Positions 42,206 through 53,017 of a DNA stretch of 64,000 nt are shown here, one piece after another. The translations under genes were made by a program, and so were the position numbers. The notes below the pieces were generated by a model, which had not been told where the DNA came from, did no database searches, and saw only the letters and a list, made by a program, of their open reading frames with translations. Positions within the stretch are counted from its first letter, which is position 1. Each line of letters begins with the position of its first letter. This DNA is from Paralithodes platypus (Eukaryota > Arthropoda > Malacostraca > Decapoda > Lithodidae), in contig CM064502.1 in the NCBI GenBank assembly GCA_032716605.1, positions 54,680,368 through 54,744,367 of the forward strand, written 5' to 3'.

Positions 42206-42852
42206 GGACGTACAAAAGAGTACAAGGAGTACAAAGGAAATCAAGCAACAACAGGTCTAGTGACCCTTTTAGGCTGCTTGTCCTCCAAAACACTGAGGAT
42301 CAAGTGTCCAAACAGTGGTTTAGAGTGGGTAAGGGAACATTGGAAAGGGAACTACTGCCCTGGAACTAATGTCCGTGGCAGGATTAGGAAGTTAGTAGGG
42401 AACAGATGGGTTAGTAACTGAGGGGGGGATAAAATAAAGTTATTCATTTACAAAGCAGTCAGTCGCGGGTTTGATGCGAGATATTTGTCTAGGCGATGTA
42501 TCAACAGTGCTGCAGTCTATAACGTCTCGGGGAAGCCCAGTCCACAAGATGACAACTCGATTGAAGAAGAAATTCTTAGATTCGTGTGAGTTAAAAGATT
42601 TACCAATAATTTTGCAACCGTTTCCCGTGTGTAATTAGATTAGTCGATAGTGAAATACTTACTACAGTTCATATTGTCGATGCCTTTGATGATTTTGAAC
42701 ACTTGAATTAAGTCGCCTCTTAATCTGAGCTGGGTTAAAGGAAATAGATTTAATTCTCTAAGACGCTCCTCGTATGGTTTGTTCTTTAGGCTAGGTATAA
42801 TTTTGGTAACTCTACGTTGAACTCGTTCTAGCTTGTCTATATCTTTGTGAGA
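42206..42852 (-). pseudogene. LINE-1A copy 2, 5'-truncated, inserted in LINE-5
   Basis: Minus strand from about 42852 encodes DINKLERVQRRVTKIIPSL through FTID, then a TAA where LINE-1A has CAA (Gln), then the C-terminus with a small deletion, and the complete 3' UTR ending at GTACAAAGGAGTAC-like repeats at 42206-42225. It confirms the LINE-1A 3' boundary. Confidence 0.9.
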
Positions 42853-42904
42853 CCAGAGCCGCACTTCGTGTGGAGCACTCGATCTTTACATTTGTGTCTG
42901 TATG

Positions 42905-42908
42905 TATA

Positions 42909-42978
<70 letters not shown>

Positions 42979-43003
42979 ATATATCTCTCTATCTATCTAT
43001 CTA
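42905..43003. repeat. (TA)n and ATCT microsatellite
   Basis: TA run then CTATCTATCTATC. Confidence 0.97.
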
Positions 43004-43072
43004 CCATTCAAACAGTTTCCATTGGATATCATAAGGCAGTCGAGAATATTCAATATGAAGAGCTAGGAGAGT

Positions 43073-43296
43073 AACTATAGTCTATTTTCTTCCAGCTGAT
43101 GGTAAATTGAATCCCTTAGTAGCTGATTTCTCGATAATTAATGGAAATATATGAAGCTACTATGGCTGTGTGTCGTATGAATGCCAAGTTTTCATAATTA
43201 ACATAATATTTCGCTACAAAATCTACCTTATAGCTGAGTAACAAAGATAGAAACATGGCAATTTACCCTCAGCTGGAAAACAATAGAGTATACAGT
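43073..43296 (-). mobile_element. family F inverted-repeat element, uninterrupted copy
   Basis: Ends ACTATAGTCTATTTTC and the inverse AGAGTATACAGT. In reverse it aligns with the 343-908 copy and supplies its empty site. Confidence 0.7.
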
Positions 43297-43533
43297 GCTT
43301 GTAGAGAATATGGATTGATGCTATTTAGATCTTTAGGTAACTGGATGAAAATATTATTTGTTTTATGTAGAAACCTAATAAAGCCATGTATTGTTATAGA
43401 GAATAGTTGTTACATGTTGCATAGAACTTTTATTGTACAGGATGTAGAAAGTTAATTATAAATAATTATGGATTTAATAACTTGTTACTAAATTATATCA
43501 ATGCTATCAGATCAAAAAATGTTTATGTAACAA

Positions 43534-43654
<121 letters not shown>

Positions 43655-43844
43655 GGAGTCATTTACAACCTCGGGTGTGACAGTAGGGTAATACTTTACT
43701 TGGCCCCCCTCCCTCGCGTGACCCCCCCCCCCCCCACACCTATTGTTTTATGGGATGCGGGTGTCTTCTTTATGGTTGATGTTGTTGTTTGTTGTTGTTA
43801 GCGGTGGTGATGGTGGTGGTGTTGGTGATTGTGTAGGTGGTCAA

Positions 43845-43847
<3 letters not shown>

Positions 43848-43876
<29 letters not shown>

Positions 43877-43877
43877 C
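43848..43877. repeat. poly-T tract
   Basis: About 28 Ts. Confidence 0.95.
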
Positions 43878-44034
43878 TGCTATGTTAGTAATATGTGATT
43901 GTTAGGTGTAGACGTCCATCACATATCCTGTGGCAAATATTATGGTTAGAGAATACATCCCTGCTGGACAATGCATAAGGTCAATTTCCCAGTTACACTT
44001 GCTAGCATCACGTGCGTTAGGGTGATTGATTCAT

Positions 44035-44105
44035 TAAACACTAATCTTGACTCCTTAATTTCTTATAACTCAAAAGGACGTAGAGCTAAAAGGTTCGCCA
44101 ACAAA
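44035..44105 (+). mobile_element. possible family G fragment
   Basis: CTTATAACTCAAAAGGACGT and AGAGC resemble the inner end of the G element's left repeat at 19670-19700. Termini not seen. Confidence 0.4.
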
Positions 44106-44213
44106 TGTGTTGATACACTGCATAATGTTAGGTTACTATCACATTTTCTTGACAGTCTACATGTGTTTTTAATAGCCCGTGCCTAGTTCGATGCGTAGAA
44201 ATATTGAGTTGAA

Positions 44214-44288
44214 GCAGCTATCACACGAGCGCTTTTTCCCTCAACTTATATCCTCAACCATGGTCTGGCAGTTTATGAGGTAAACTAC
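44214..44288 (-). mobile_element. family C fragment
   Basis: GCTATCACACGAGCGCTTTT through GGTCTGGCAGTTTATGAGG, cut at the TTAA of A copy 30. Confidence 0.75.
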
Positions 44289-44292
44289 TTAA

Positions 44293-44557
44293 GGGGAGGT
44301 CTCGACTTGAGGGATTTTTTTCTTGGCCCCTTTCTCCCTCATGGTTAGCCCCATTGCTTATGAGATTTTAAGACTTTCGCCCACTAGTTTGGCGATTTTA
44401 TCCTGGCGAGCGATAGCGAGCCTGTAATTTAAGAGGAACCGGCCTTTGGCCGGGAAATTTGTCTACCGAAAAATGTACAAATTTATCTTGAAAGTGACTC
44501 AAGGGGGTGTAATTTTAAGCTTGATGGAGGTCTAGGGAACAAACTAAATACCTCCCC
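44293..44557 (+). mobile_element. family A copy 30, internally deleted
   Basis: TTAA at 44289-44292 and 44558-44561. One to two arm modules are missing (GGCGATTTTATCCTGGCGAG junction). Confidence 0.88.
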
Positions 44558-44561
44558 TTAA

Positions 44562-44734
44562 CTAATTATGTCACGTAAAGCTATCTAAGGGAAAAATCCC
44601 AAACAAAAATTATGCCGGATTTTTTTTTTACCATCGATTGTTGACGATAAAAACTCTCTAAATTTCACACAAAATATCTAAAGATTTTCCGCGAACTATT
44701 GGCATATGTGAAAGACCACCTCCTCTGTAACTAC
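44562..44734. other. unique AT-rich stretch
   Basis: Nothing recognised. Confidence 0.4.
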
Positions 44735-44738
44735 TTAA

Positions 44739-45103
44739 GGGGGGTGACCTGCTTTTTTCTCTCCTTTTCTCTCTTAGGCCCACTCTAGCTTGTATCCATT
44801 CGGCCCCATTCAGCCTACTGTTATAAGACGTTTATCCCCATCCAGGTGTCGATTTCTTCCTGGCGAGCGAAAGCGAGCCAGCAACATACGAAGAAATCCG
44901 GCTTCGCCGGAGCCATTTTTCTCTCGAAAAATGTACAAATTTATCCTGCTGTCAATTTGTTTTCTTTTATAAATATGCTGGCTCGCAGAAAAAGTCGACA
45001 CCTGGATGGGGATAAACGTCTTGAATCAGTAAGCTGAATGGGGCCGAATGGATACAAGGCAGAGAAAGAGAGAAAAGGAGAGAAACAAAGCAGGTCACCC
45101 CAC
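44739..45103 (+). mobile_element. family B foldback copy 9
   Basis: TTAA at 44735-44738 and 45104-45107. The right arm has lost its GCTCGCTACCGCTCACC hairpin half. Confidence 0.9.
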
Positions 45104-45107
45104 TTAA

Positions 45108-45425
45108 GGGGGTAGTGCTTGTTTTTAGGGTCTATGTATTTATTTATATATGTTTTAGTGTCCTTGCTAAACCTCCATTAAACGTAAACAAACACCCCTT
45201 CAACCCCCTTTCAAGATAAATTTGTACATTTTTCAATAGAAAAATATCCCGGCCGAAGGCCGATTCCTTCTAAAATTACAGGCTCGCTATCGCTCGCCAG
45301 GAAAGAATCGTCACCCAAATTGCAAGAAAGGTCTTAATATTGACAGAAATGGGGCGAAAGGTCACACAATCTTATCTCAAAACTAATACGCTAAACATGA
45401 GGGAGAAGAGGTCCAGTAATATATC
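45108..45425 (-). mobile_element. family A copy 31
   Basis: Left TTAA shared with B copy 9. The right terminus has decayed. Confidence 0.82.
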
Positions 45426-45504
45426 CCATGAGCTACACGGTTGACTCACAGCAGCTCTCTCTCTCTCTCCATCAACATTATCTTGGCATGGTTATAAAAA
45501 CCGT

Positions 45505-45560
45505 GTGAGGAGGAGCACTTTGTTGACAACGTTTCGCAGCAAGCTATCTGCGAAACGGTA
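45505..45560. repeat. dispersed repeat piece with hairpin
   Basis: GAGGAGGAGCACTTTGTTG matches 9816-9840. ACGTTTCGCAG and CTGCGAAACG form a stem. Confidence 0.6.
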
Positions 45561-45654
45561 ATATATTGTTTATATTCGTTCTATCAACTTTGCAAAGTTA
45601 ATTATATTTTTTCAGCAACCAACTTCACTTCTAAACTCAATTAATGAAATCAAC

Positions 45655-45735
45655 AAATACATGTGGCACTCCAAGGACTCGAACCTATGACACTCACACC
45701 GAAATTCCGCGCACTTATGCATTACGCTATCAAGA
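45655..45735 (-). mobile_element. tRNA-like SINE head
   Basis: On the minus strand, an A-box-like TGATAGCGTAATGC and B box GGTTCGAGTCC with tRNA spacing. Acceptor pairing is imperfect, so a SINE or pseudo-tRNA. Confidence 0.5.
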
Positions 45736-45802
45736 CAGTTGATTTTATATTTTGGCAGCTCTAGTCTGGCAGTTTCTGGACTTAGCTTTCATAAGAACCC
45801 CG

Positions 45803-46246
45803 GCATTTTATATAACCTATTGTATATTTTATATAACCTATTGTATATTTTATATAACTTATTGTATATTTTATATAACCTATTGTATATTTTATATAAC
45901 CTATTGTGTATTTTATAACCTATTGTATATTTTATATAACCTATTGTATATTTTATATAACCTATTGTATATTTTATATAACCTATTGTATATTTTATAT
46001 AACCTATTGTATATTTTATAACCTATTGTATATTTTATATAACCTATTGTATATTTAGATAACCTATTGTATATTTTATATAACCTATTGTATATTTTAT
46101 ATAACCTATTGTATATTTTATATAACCTATTGTATATTTTATATAACCTATTGTATATTTTATATAACCTATTGTATATTTTATATAACCTATTGTATAT
46201 TTTATATAACCTATTGTATATTTTATATAACCTATTGTATATTTCT
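45803..46246. repeat. 21-bp minisatellite
   Basis: About 21 units of ATATAACCTATTGTATATTT-type sequence, a few shortened to ATAACC or GATAACC forms. Confidence 0.97.
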
Positions 46247-46447
46247 TCTAGTTGCTGTTTCCACTTTTAAATTAATTCCGAAATTATAAGTAAATAAACA
46301 TACGAAAAACAAATTCCTGGAAAAACCGCTCATATGAATCCGACTACTGAGTGCCAAATATTTGAGATTCGCCTCCATTGCGAGCGCCACTGTCTAGGTT
46401 TAGCATCTCTATTGAGGGTCGTAGCTGTCGTGTCTCACTGGTGGTAT

Positions 46448-46547
46448 NNNNNNNNNNNNNNNNNNNNNNNNNNNNNNNNNNNNNNNNNNNNNNNNNNNNN
46501 NNNNNNNNNNNNNNNNNNNNNNNNNNNNNNNNNNNNNNNNNNNNNNN
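46448..46547. other. assembly gap (100 N)
   Basis: Exactly 100 Ns. Frames through it are invalid. Confidence 1.
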
Positions 46548-46598
46548 TTTTGATGGGTCTTTTGTCGCTCTTGATGATGGTAATGAAATACATCTTAA

Positions 46599-46982
46599 GG
46601 GGGGGTCACCTGCTTTGTTTATCTTTCTCTCCTTTTCTCTCTTTCTCTGGTTTGTATCCATTCGGCCCCATTCAGCCAACTGTTTAAAGATGTTTATCCC
46701 CATCCAGGTGTCGATTTGTTCATGGCGAGCGATAGCGAGCCAGCATTGTACGGAGAAATCCGGCTTAGCCGGAGACATTTTTCTATCGAAAAATGTACAA
46801 ATTTAGCTTGCTGTCAAAACAAAAATATATACTGTATATGCTGGCTCGCTACCGCTCACCAGGAAAATATTAACACTTGGATGGGGGTAAACGTCTTAAA
46901 ACAGTAGGCTGCATGGGGCCGAATGGATACAAGCCAAAGAGAGAGGGAGAGAAAGATAAAAAAAAAAGCGAGGTGGGCTCCC
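46599..46982 (+). mobile_element. family B foldback copy 10
   Basis: TTAA at 46595-46598 and 46983-46986. GAGGTGGG-type right end. Confidence 0.9.
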
Positions 46983-47078
46983 TTAAATCATAGTAGATAG
47001 TAGAGAGAAGAGATAAAATAGGAACGAAACAAATACAGAAAAGTTACGTGATATAAGGAATTACAGACATTAGGTTAA

Positions 47079-47079
<1 letters not shown>

Positions 47080-47122
<43 letters not shown>

Positions 47123-47127
47123 GGGTA

Positions 47128-47168
<41 letters not shown>

Positions 47169-47255
47169 GGGTGGGGAGGGAGGGAGTGAGAGAGAGAAAG
47201 GGGAGAAAGAGAGAGGGGGGGAGAGGGAGTGAGAGATGGGGGAGAGAGGGGGGGA

Positions 47256-47345
<90 letters not shown>
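47080..47345. repeat. GA-rich array
   Basis: (GA)n with GGGG interruptions. Confidence 0.97.
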
Positions 47346-47348
<3 letters not shown>

Positions 47349-47439
47349 TAAGGGTGTATATCGTGTCTGACCCTACGATTACTCCTTATTGCTTCCTGGA
47401 TGTCTGTTTTATCCCATACTCACAAACTCACTCATTCAC

Positions 47440-47461
47440 TCTCACTCACTCACTCATTCTC

Positions 47462-47496
<35 letters not shown>
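47440..47496. repeat. ACTC / (CT)n microsatellite
   Basis: CACTCACTCACTC then CT run. Confidence 0.95.
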
Positions 47497-47500
<4 letters not shown>

Positions 47501-47679
47501 TAATTTACTATTTAACATGTATAGAGATCCATTTATCGTCCAACTTTATATCACGTTATCATGAAAAGTTGCCTTATATTATCAAGAGTTTGCAACAAAT
47601 GAATAACAGTCCATAGCGCTGTCTAGATAAACTGCAACATTGCTATCGAATATACGTGTTGTGTAGAGTTCCGGATTAA

Positions 47680-48053
47680 AGGGGGGTGACCTGCTTTTTG
47701 TTATTTCTGTCCTTTTCTCTCTTTCTCTGGCTTTTATCCATTCGGCCCCATTCAGCCAACTATTTTAAGACGTTTATCCCCATCTAGGTGTCAATTTTTT
47801 CCTGGCGAGCGATAGCGAGCCAGCATTATATGAAGAAATCCGGCTTCGCCGGAGACATTTTTTTATCGAAAAATGTACAAATTTAGCCTGCTGTCAAACA
47901 AAAATAAAAAATATGCTGGCTCGCTACCGCTCACCAGTAAGAAATTAACACCTGGATGGGGATAGACGTCTTAAAACAGTAGGCTGAATGGGGCCAAATG
48001 GATACAAGCCAGAGAAAGATAGAAAAGGACAGACCAAAAGCAGGCCACCCCCC
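47680..48053 (+). mobile_element. family B foldback copy 11
   Basis: TTAA at 47676-47679 and 48054-48057. Complete. Confidence 0.92.
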
Positions 48054-48133
48054 TTAAGCATTTCTCTGGATACAAAGACGCTTTATAATTTTATTCTGGC
48101 TAGCTTTACACGATTTTATACAGCTTAGGCAAG

Positions 48134-48167
48134 GTATGTATGTATGTATGTATGTATGTATGTATGT
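48134..48167. repeat. (TATG)n microsatellite
   Basis: Tetranucleotide run adjoining a family H repeat, as CATA does at 55228-55262. Confidence 0.97.
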
Positions 48168-48300
48168 ACTCAGGCCCAATCTCCACTTTACTGGGGGGGG
48201 GGGGGTTTGGGGGGGGGGGGGGGCGACGACTCAAGACAGAGCCCGAATAGGGACATCACAACAGAAAACAATGAACACACACAAACACAAATTCACAGCG
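48168..48300 (+). mobile_element. family H interspersed repeat, copy 3
   Basis: ACTCAGGCCCAATCTCCACT, poly-G, GACTCAAGACAGAGCCCGAA. Confidence 0.6.
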
Positions 48301-48416
48301 GACCTCCAGCAAACTTAAGGGGTGAGTATCCTAGGTTCGAATCCATGGAGTACGGTACCACGTGTGTATTCATTGGTTTCATTGGTCTCGTTAATTAGGT
48401 TTATTTGTAAGTTAAA

Positions 48417-48789
48417 GGGGAGGCAGACCGTTGTTCTGGACCCCCTTCTCCCTAATGTTCAGCCCCACTAGTTTTGAGATTCTAAGACGTTGGTTCCATT
48501 AGTTTGGGGATTTTATGACCTTTCGCCCCATTTCGTTGTCAATTTTAAGACCTTTCGTGCCATTTAGGTGTCGATTTTTTCCTGGCGAGCAATAGGGAGC
48601 ATAACATTTTAAGAGGAACCTGCCTTCGGCCGGGACATTTCTCTACCGAACAAAATTACACATTTATCTTGAAGGGGGGTCTAGAGGGTGGTATTCTAAG
48701 ATTGATGGAGGTGTAGCGAGGAAACTAAGAAATAAAGGAATACATGAATTAATAGACAAAAAAAAAAAAAAAAAAATGACCATCTCCCC
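48417..48789 (+). mobile_element. family A copy 32
   Basis: TTAA at 48412-48415 and 48790-48793. The left end GGGGAGGCAGACCGTTGTT matches copy 25, but the right end is of another subtype (CATCTCCCC). Confidence 0.88.
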
Positions 48790-48969
48790 TTAACCCTGTC
48801 AGTTTATTGTTGCCGGTAGCTAAAATAGATGTTGCAGTGCTAAATTACAAACGCGAACATAGTGTAATTATTATAGTACAGCGAATACAGGCCATTTTGA
48901 ACGATCCCCGACTTAATTGGAGATTGTTGGAGCTCTGAGGTGATTTACAGGGACAGTGGTTAATTTGGG

Positions 48970-48975
48970 GGTATA

Positions 48976-49009
<34 letters not shown>

Positions 49010-49083
49010 TTATTTATATATTTAGTTAGTTGCCTATATATATATATATATATATATATATACTGTATATATACAGTATATAC
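48970..49083. repeat. TA-rich and poly-T microsatellite
   Basis: TA runs around a 19-T tract. Confidence 0.95.
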
Positions 49084-49084
49084 A

Positions 49085-49225
49085 TTGGGTGGATGAGACT
49101 CGTTAGCCTTGGTCGGCAACTCATCTAGGGGAGACAACCTTACACCTTAGGGGAGGTGTGGTGGAGTGGTCTTGCCACTGGCCTGGTAATCCAAAGGTCC
49201 CGGGTTCAAATCCCGATGTATCAAT
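49085..49225 (+). mobile_element. tRNA-derived SINE S2
   Basis: GGTGGATGAGACTCGTTAGC and TCGGCAACTCATCTAGGGGA precede a tRNA-like part with TGGTGGAGTGG (A box) and GGTTCAAATCC (B box). The first block recurs at 49706-49756. Confidence 0.6.
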
Positions 49226-49682
49226 GGGAAGATATTATTGGGATGGAATTTGTGCTGTACCTAGTATCAGTGCATTACCACAAGCCCACCGAAACGTCAA
49301 TAAAATACCCTCATTGTTCCCTGATTAAATAGCACTGTATGAATATTCCCATATTCAAAATATGCTATAGGGGTGCAATGCCTGGTGAGTTATCTGCTCA
49401 ACAGGTGGCGTTGTGTGTGTGTAAGTGTGAGAGTCCGAGTGTAGGGGGTGAGACAGTGAAGCACGGGAACGAGGTGGCTTCAGAGATGGGGTCGTTTCGG
49501 GCCATGAGTGAGCACCGTGCCTCATGTGAAGGCAAGATGGCAGGTGCTCGTTGTACTCTACGTGCTTCACATGTCTCACTCCCTAGACTGGAACAAGACC
49601 TCACGGGCTTCACTGTTCATTGTAAAGCGGTGAATGTTAAGGCTCTCAGCCTATGCCCGAGAGGAAGTAAGTTGGAATATAG

Positions 49683-49760
49683 AAAAAAAAAAAAAAAAAA
49701 AAAAATCCGGGTGGATGGGACTCGTCAGCCTTGGTTGGCAACCTGTCTAGGGGAGTAAAC
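49683..49760 (+). mobile_element. poly(A) plus SINE S2 fragment
   Basis: Twenty-plus As, then GTGGATGGGACTCGTCAGCC and GGCAACCTGTCTAGGGGAG as at 49087-49135. Confidence 0.55.
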
Positions 49761-49884
49761 CTGATACAAATCCGTACTGCTTACCTAAGGGTAAGGCAGG
49801 TTAGTGGATGGATTAGCCGAACACCACTGTAGAAAAATAGTGCTAACAAGATACACAGAGGGCCTCGGAGTCGGACGGATCCTA

Positions 49885-50014
49885 AATTGAGTGGTCAATC
49901 CTGTAAGTCCTTTACTAAACTGGCTCGGGTTGTCCCTCTCACAGGGAATAGGTCCGCTTGGGGGCATTCTGTGTATGGCCACCCTCGTAAGGGGAGTAAG
50001 GCGTCCGGCAATAG

Positions 50015-50015
<1 letters not shown>
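49885..50015 (+). pseudogene. LINE-3-like 3' end with TA tail
   Basis: GGGGGCATTCTGTGTATGGC, CACCCTCGTAAGGGG, then GGCGTCCGGCAATAGATA passing into (TA)n. Same terminal sequence as the 26136 end, a different microsatellite tail. Confidence 0.65.
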
Positions 50016-50035
<20 letters not shown>

Positions 50036-50045
<10 letters not shown>

Positions 50046-50203
50046 TTTATCTTTAGTTTACTCGCTAGACCTTCATCAAGCTTAACAAAAAACACTCCTT
50101 AGACACCTTTCAAGATAAATTTGTAAATTTTTCGATAGAAAATTTTTCCGACCAGGGCTCAACATGAGGAAGAAAGGGGACCAGAAAAACGACCCATCTC
50201 CCC
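50036..50203 (-). mobile_element. family A copy 33, internally deleted
   Basis: Right TTAA at 50204-50207. All hairpins and arm modules are lost: TTTTTCCGACCAGGG joins CTCAACATGAGG. The left end merges with the LINE-3 (TA)n tail. Confidence 0.85.
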
Positions 50204-50272
50204 TTAATCAATGTCAGGTGAAGTACGAGGAACCCGTGTTGGTCTCTCCTCAACAAACACAACAAGGTTTAA

Positions 50273-50481
50273 GCCGGTATCACACGAGAGCTTTTATAGT
50301 CAACATTCCATGATCAACATTTTTCTGGCAACATTTCTGGAATATTTTGCACTGGTATCGGGAACTAGACTGATGGTAGATGAACTTAAGTAAGAGACAC
50401 ATAATAAATGTTCACCCTATGAGCTGCCAGACCAGTGTTAAGGATAAATGTTGAGTGAAAAAGCGCTCGTGTGATACCGGC
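50273..50481 (+). mobile_element. family C TTAA element
   Basis: Left TTAA at 50269-50272, right flank ATAA. Inverted ends GCCGGTATCACACGA / TCGTGTGATACCGGC. About 209 bp, non-coding. Confidence 0.85.
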
Positions 50482-50552
50482 ATAATTACCGAAACTCACA
50501 CACTGATGAACAGTAAATACTTGTATAAACTACCGGTACCTCTACGAATTAA

Positions 50553-51236
50553 GGGGGCTATTGGTCGTTTTTCTAGTCCCCCTTCTTCCTCATGTTTATC
50601 CCCAATAGTTTTCAGATATTAAGACGTTCGCCCCATTAGTTTGTCGATTTTAAAACCTTTCGTCCCATTTCCATATCAATATCAAGACCTTTCGTGCCAT
50701 TTTGGTGTCGTTTTTTTCCTGGCGAGCGATTACGAGCCTATAATTCTAAGAGAAGCCGGCCTTCGGCCGGTAAATTTTTCTATCGAAAAATATACATATT
50801 TACCGTGAAGGGGTCTAGGGAGTATGTTTTTAAGGGGAGATCTCCACTTGAGGGATTTTTTTCTTGACCCCTTTCTCCCTCATGTTTAGCCCCATTACTT
50901 TTGATATTATAAAACGTTTGCCCCATTAGTTTAGCGATTTTAAGAACTTTCACCCCATATTAAGACATTTCGTGCCATTCAGGTGTCAATTTTATCCTGG
51001 CGAGCGATAGCGAGCCTGTAATTTAAGAGAAACCGGCCTTCGGCCGGGACATTTTTCTACCGAAAAATTTACAAATTTATCTTGAAAGGGACTCAAGAGG
51101 GTGTAATTTTAAGCTTGATGGAGGTCTAGGGAACAAACTAAATACCTCCCCTTAAGCTTGATGAAGGTCTAGCGAGGAAACTAAAAAATAAATGAACATA
51201 TTAATATATAGACCCCCAAAAATAACCACTGTCCCC
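50553..51236 (+). mobile_element. family A copy 34, outer element of a nest
   Basis: TTAA at 50549-50552 and 51237-51240. Split at its internal TTAA (normally part of TAAGCTTGATGG) by copy 35. Confidence 0.92.
50834..51151 (+). mobile_element. family A copy 35, inner element of a nest
   Basis: TTAA at 50830-50833 and 51152-51155 are the duplicated target inside copy 34. Confidence 0.95.
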
Positions 51237-51240
51237 TTAA

Positions 51241-52690
51241 ATATATTCTAGAAATGAGTGAGGGATAATAAAAATAAAAGAACAGTGTGTGAGGGTGGAA
51301 TCATGTTTGTAAATGAAATGTCAACAAAAATGCTCTCCGGTGATTGGTTGGGTGAGTGCACTTGCAAGGACCAATGAAGTCCTGAGCTCATATAGCATCA
51401 CCTCAGCCCCCGCCTGTAATGTAACGTTTGCCCTCCAGGAGTCAACTTGTTTTACAAATAACACACTGATTCCTGCGCATCTGTGATTAATCCCGGAGCC
51501 TGCAAGAGGGCCCTCAGCTGGTAGGGGCCCAGACAGGCGGTAATGACCCTTATGTCAGAGTGTCTCAAGGGCCACCACTCCCGCCTAGCTCCCTGGGACT
51601 CTTACACCCATCACCCGCCAGCGACTCCTTCTCGACTTTTAATCCTCGTCGGTATGAAGTGGACCGAGTTAATTTTTGAGAAGTGTTTTAATAGTCAACA
51701 CTCTTTCATTAAAAACTGTTTGTATGGCCCTTCACACGAAAAAACGCGGGCAACTTGCTAATTGAGTGAGCAAACTAAAGGCCCGAGCAGGGGGAGGAGA
51801 CGGGGATTGTGTGCCAGTGAGGCGGCATCGGTGGCCACACAATGCCAGGGGGAGAAACCAAGGAGAAGAAGAAGAAGAGAAGGGAGGATCTAGGCGTTTC
51901 TCCTTCTTCCCGCCTTTTTTATTTTTATTTTGACATCATTAGCTTCTCGCCCGCCCCAATTGTCCTGGAAATAGAGGGACGGAGGTTGAAGAGGTCCGGG
52001 CAAGTGTGAAAGAGGAGCCCCGGAGTGTGAAAGTAAGAGAAGGAATGTGAGAAACGCTTAATAACTTCGCACTTGAGGATTTTGTTGTCTCGGGGTCGAA
52101 GAGGCGCGAGTGAAAGAGCAAGTGAGAGAGAAAGAGAGGGAGAGAGAGAGTGGAGGAGGACTTTAGATTGTGAGAGAGTGAGGAGGTGTGTGTGTGTGTG
52201 AGTGACAGAGAGAGAGGCGGAGTGTGAGAAGCGTTTAATAAGGTCTCACTTGAGGATTTTGTTGTCTCGGTTGGAAGTGCCCTCCTCGCCCTACGGATGA
52301 TATGAACCGGGCACAATACGGCTTTCTGCGATGGGGGGGGGGGGGTTCCAAGTGGCTTTATCACGGACCTGCACCTACTCAGTCTCTATTTACATTCAAC
52401 ATTTTTTTTATTTTCTTCAAGAGCCGCGCCTCCGCCATTGGAATATTAATGCAGTGGAAAGCAATATCAAGTCTGCCCGAATTTGCATGGAACTCCGAGT
52501 GACCATTAATTTAGGTACAATGGTATAAAACAAAAGAAGTTAAAATGAATAAATATAGAATGTTCTGTCTGTAGCTCAACTCTTTGTTAACGAAAAGTCA
52601 AAACTTATTTAAAGCGCCTAGTTTTTAGCCATAATGCAAGAACACAAGACATTATTGTGTTACCCTATGGCTATAGACGTATTTCTTTAA
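51241..52690. other. repeat-poor unique island
   Basis: The longest stretch without a recognised transposon. It contains CCAAT-type motifs in opposite orientation (GATTGGTTGG near 51343 and GGACCAATGAAG near 51369), a GC-richer segment to 51620, and a 186-bp-spaced duplication (52033-52090 and 52220-52277). No convincing coding frame; it might be regulatory or part of an untranslated exon. Confidence 0.4.
52033..52277. repeat. spaced duplication
   Basis: ACTTGAGGATTTTGTTGTCT with about 55 bp of surrounding similarity occurs at both ends of this interval. Confidence 0.8.
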
Positions 52691-52694
52691 CTTA

Positions 52695-53017
52695 GGGGAG
52701 ATGGGTAGCTTTCCCCTTTCTTACTCATGGCTAGCCCATTAGTTAGGCGATTTTAAGACTTTTCGACCCATTTCTTTGTCAATATTAAGACTTTTCGTGT
52801 TAATTAGGTGTTGATTGTTTTCCTGGCGAGCGATAGCGAGCCTATAATTTAAGAGGAACCGGCCTTTGGCCGGGACATTTTTCTATCGAGTAATGTACAC
52901 ATTTATCTTTCAGCAGTGTCTTGGGGGGGGGGGGGGGGGGGCGGGCTTATCTTGATGGAGGTCTATTGAGGAAACTAAATATGTGATAAAAATGTGGAAA
53001 TAAATCTCCCCCCCCTC
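52695..53017 (+). mobile_element. family A copy 36
   Basis: Left flank CTTA at 52691-52694, right TTAA at 53018-53021. The right half has a poly-G run. Its right end AAATAAATCTCCCC is the likely source of the following minisatellite. Confidence 0.82.

Noticed and set aside
49339..49758. Possible small protein on the plus strand (139 codons)
   Set aside because: Ends in a poly-A and SINE S2 fragment; composition and context give no recognisable domain.
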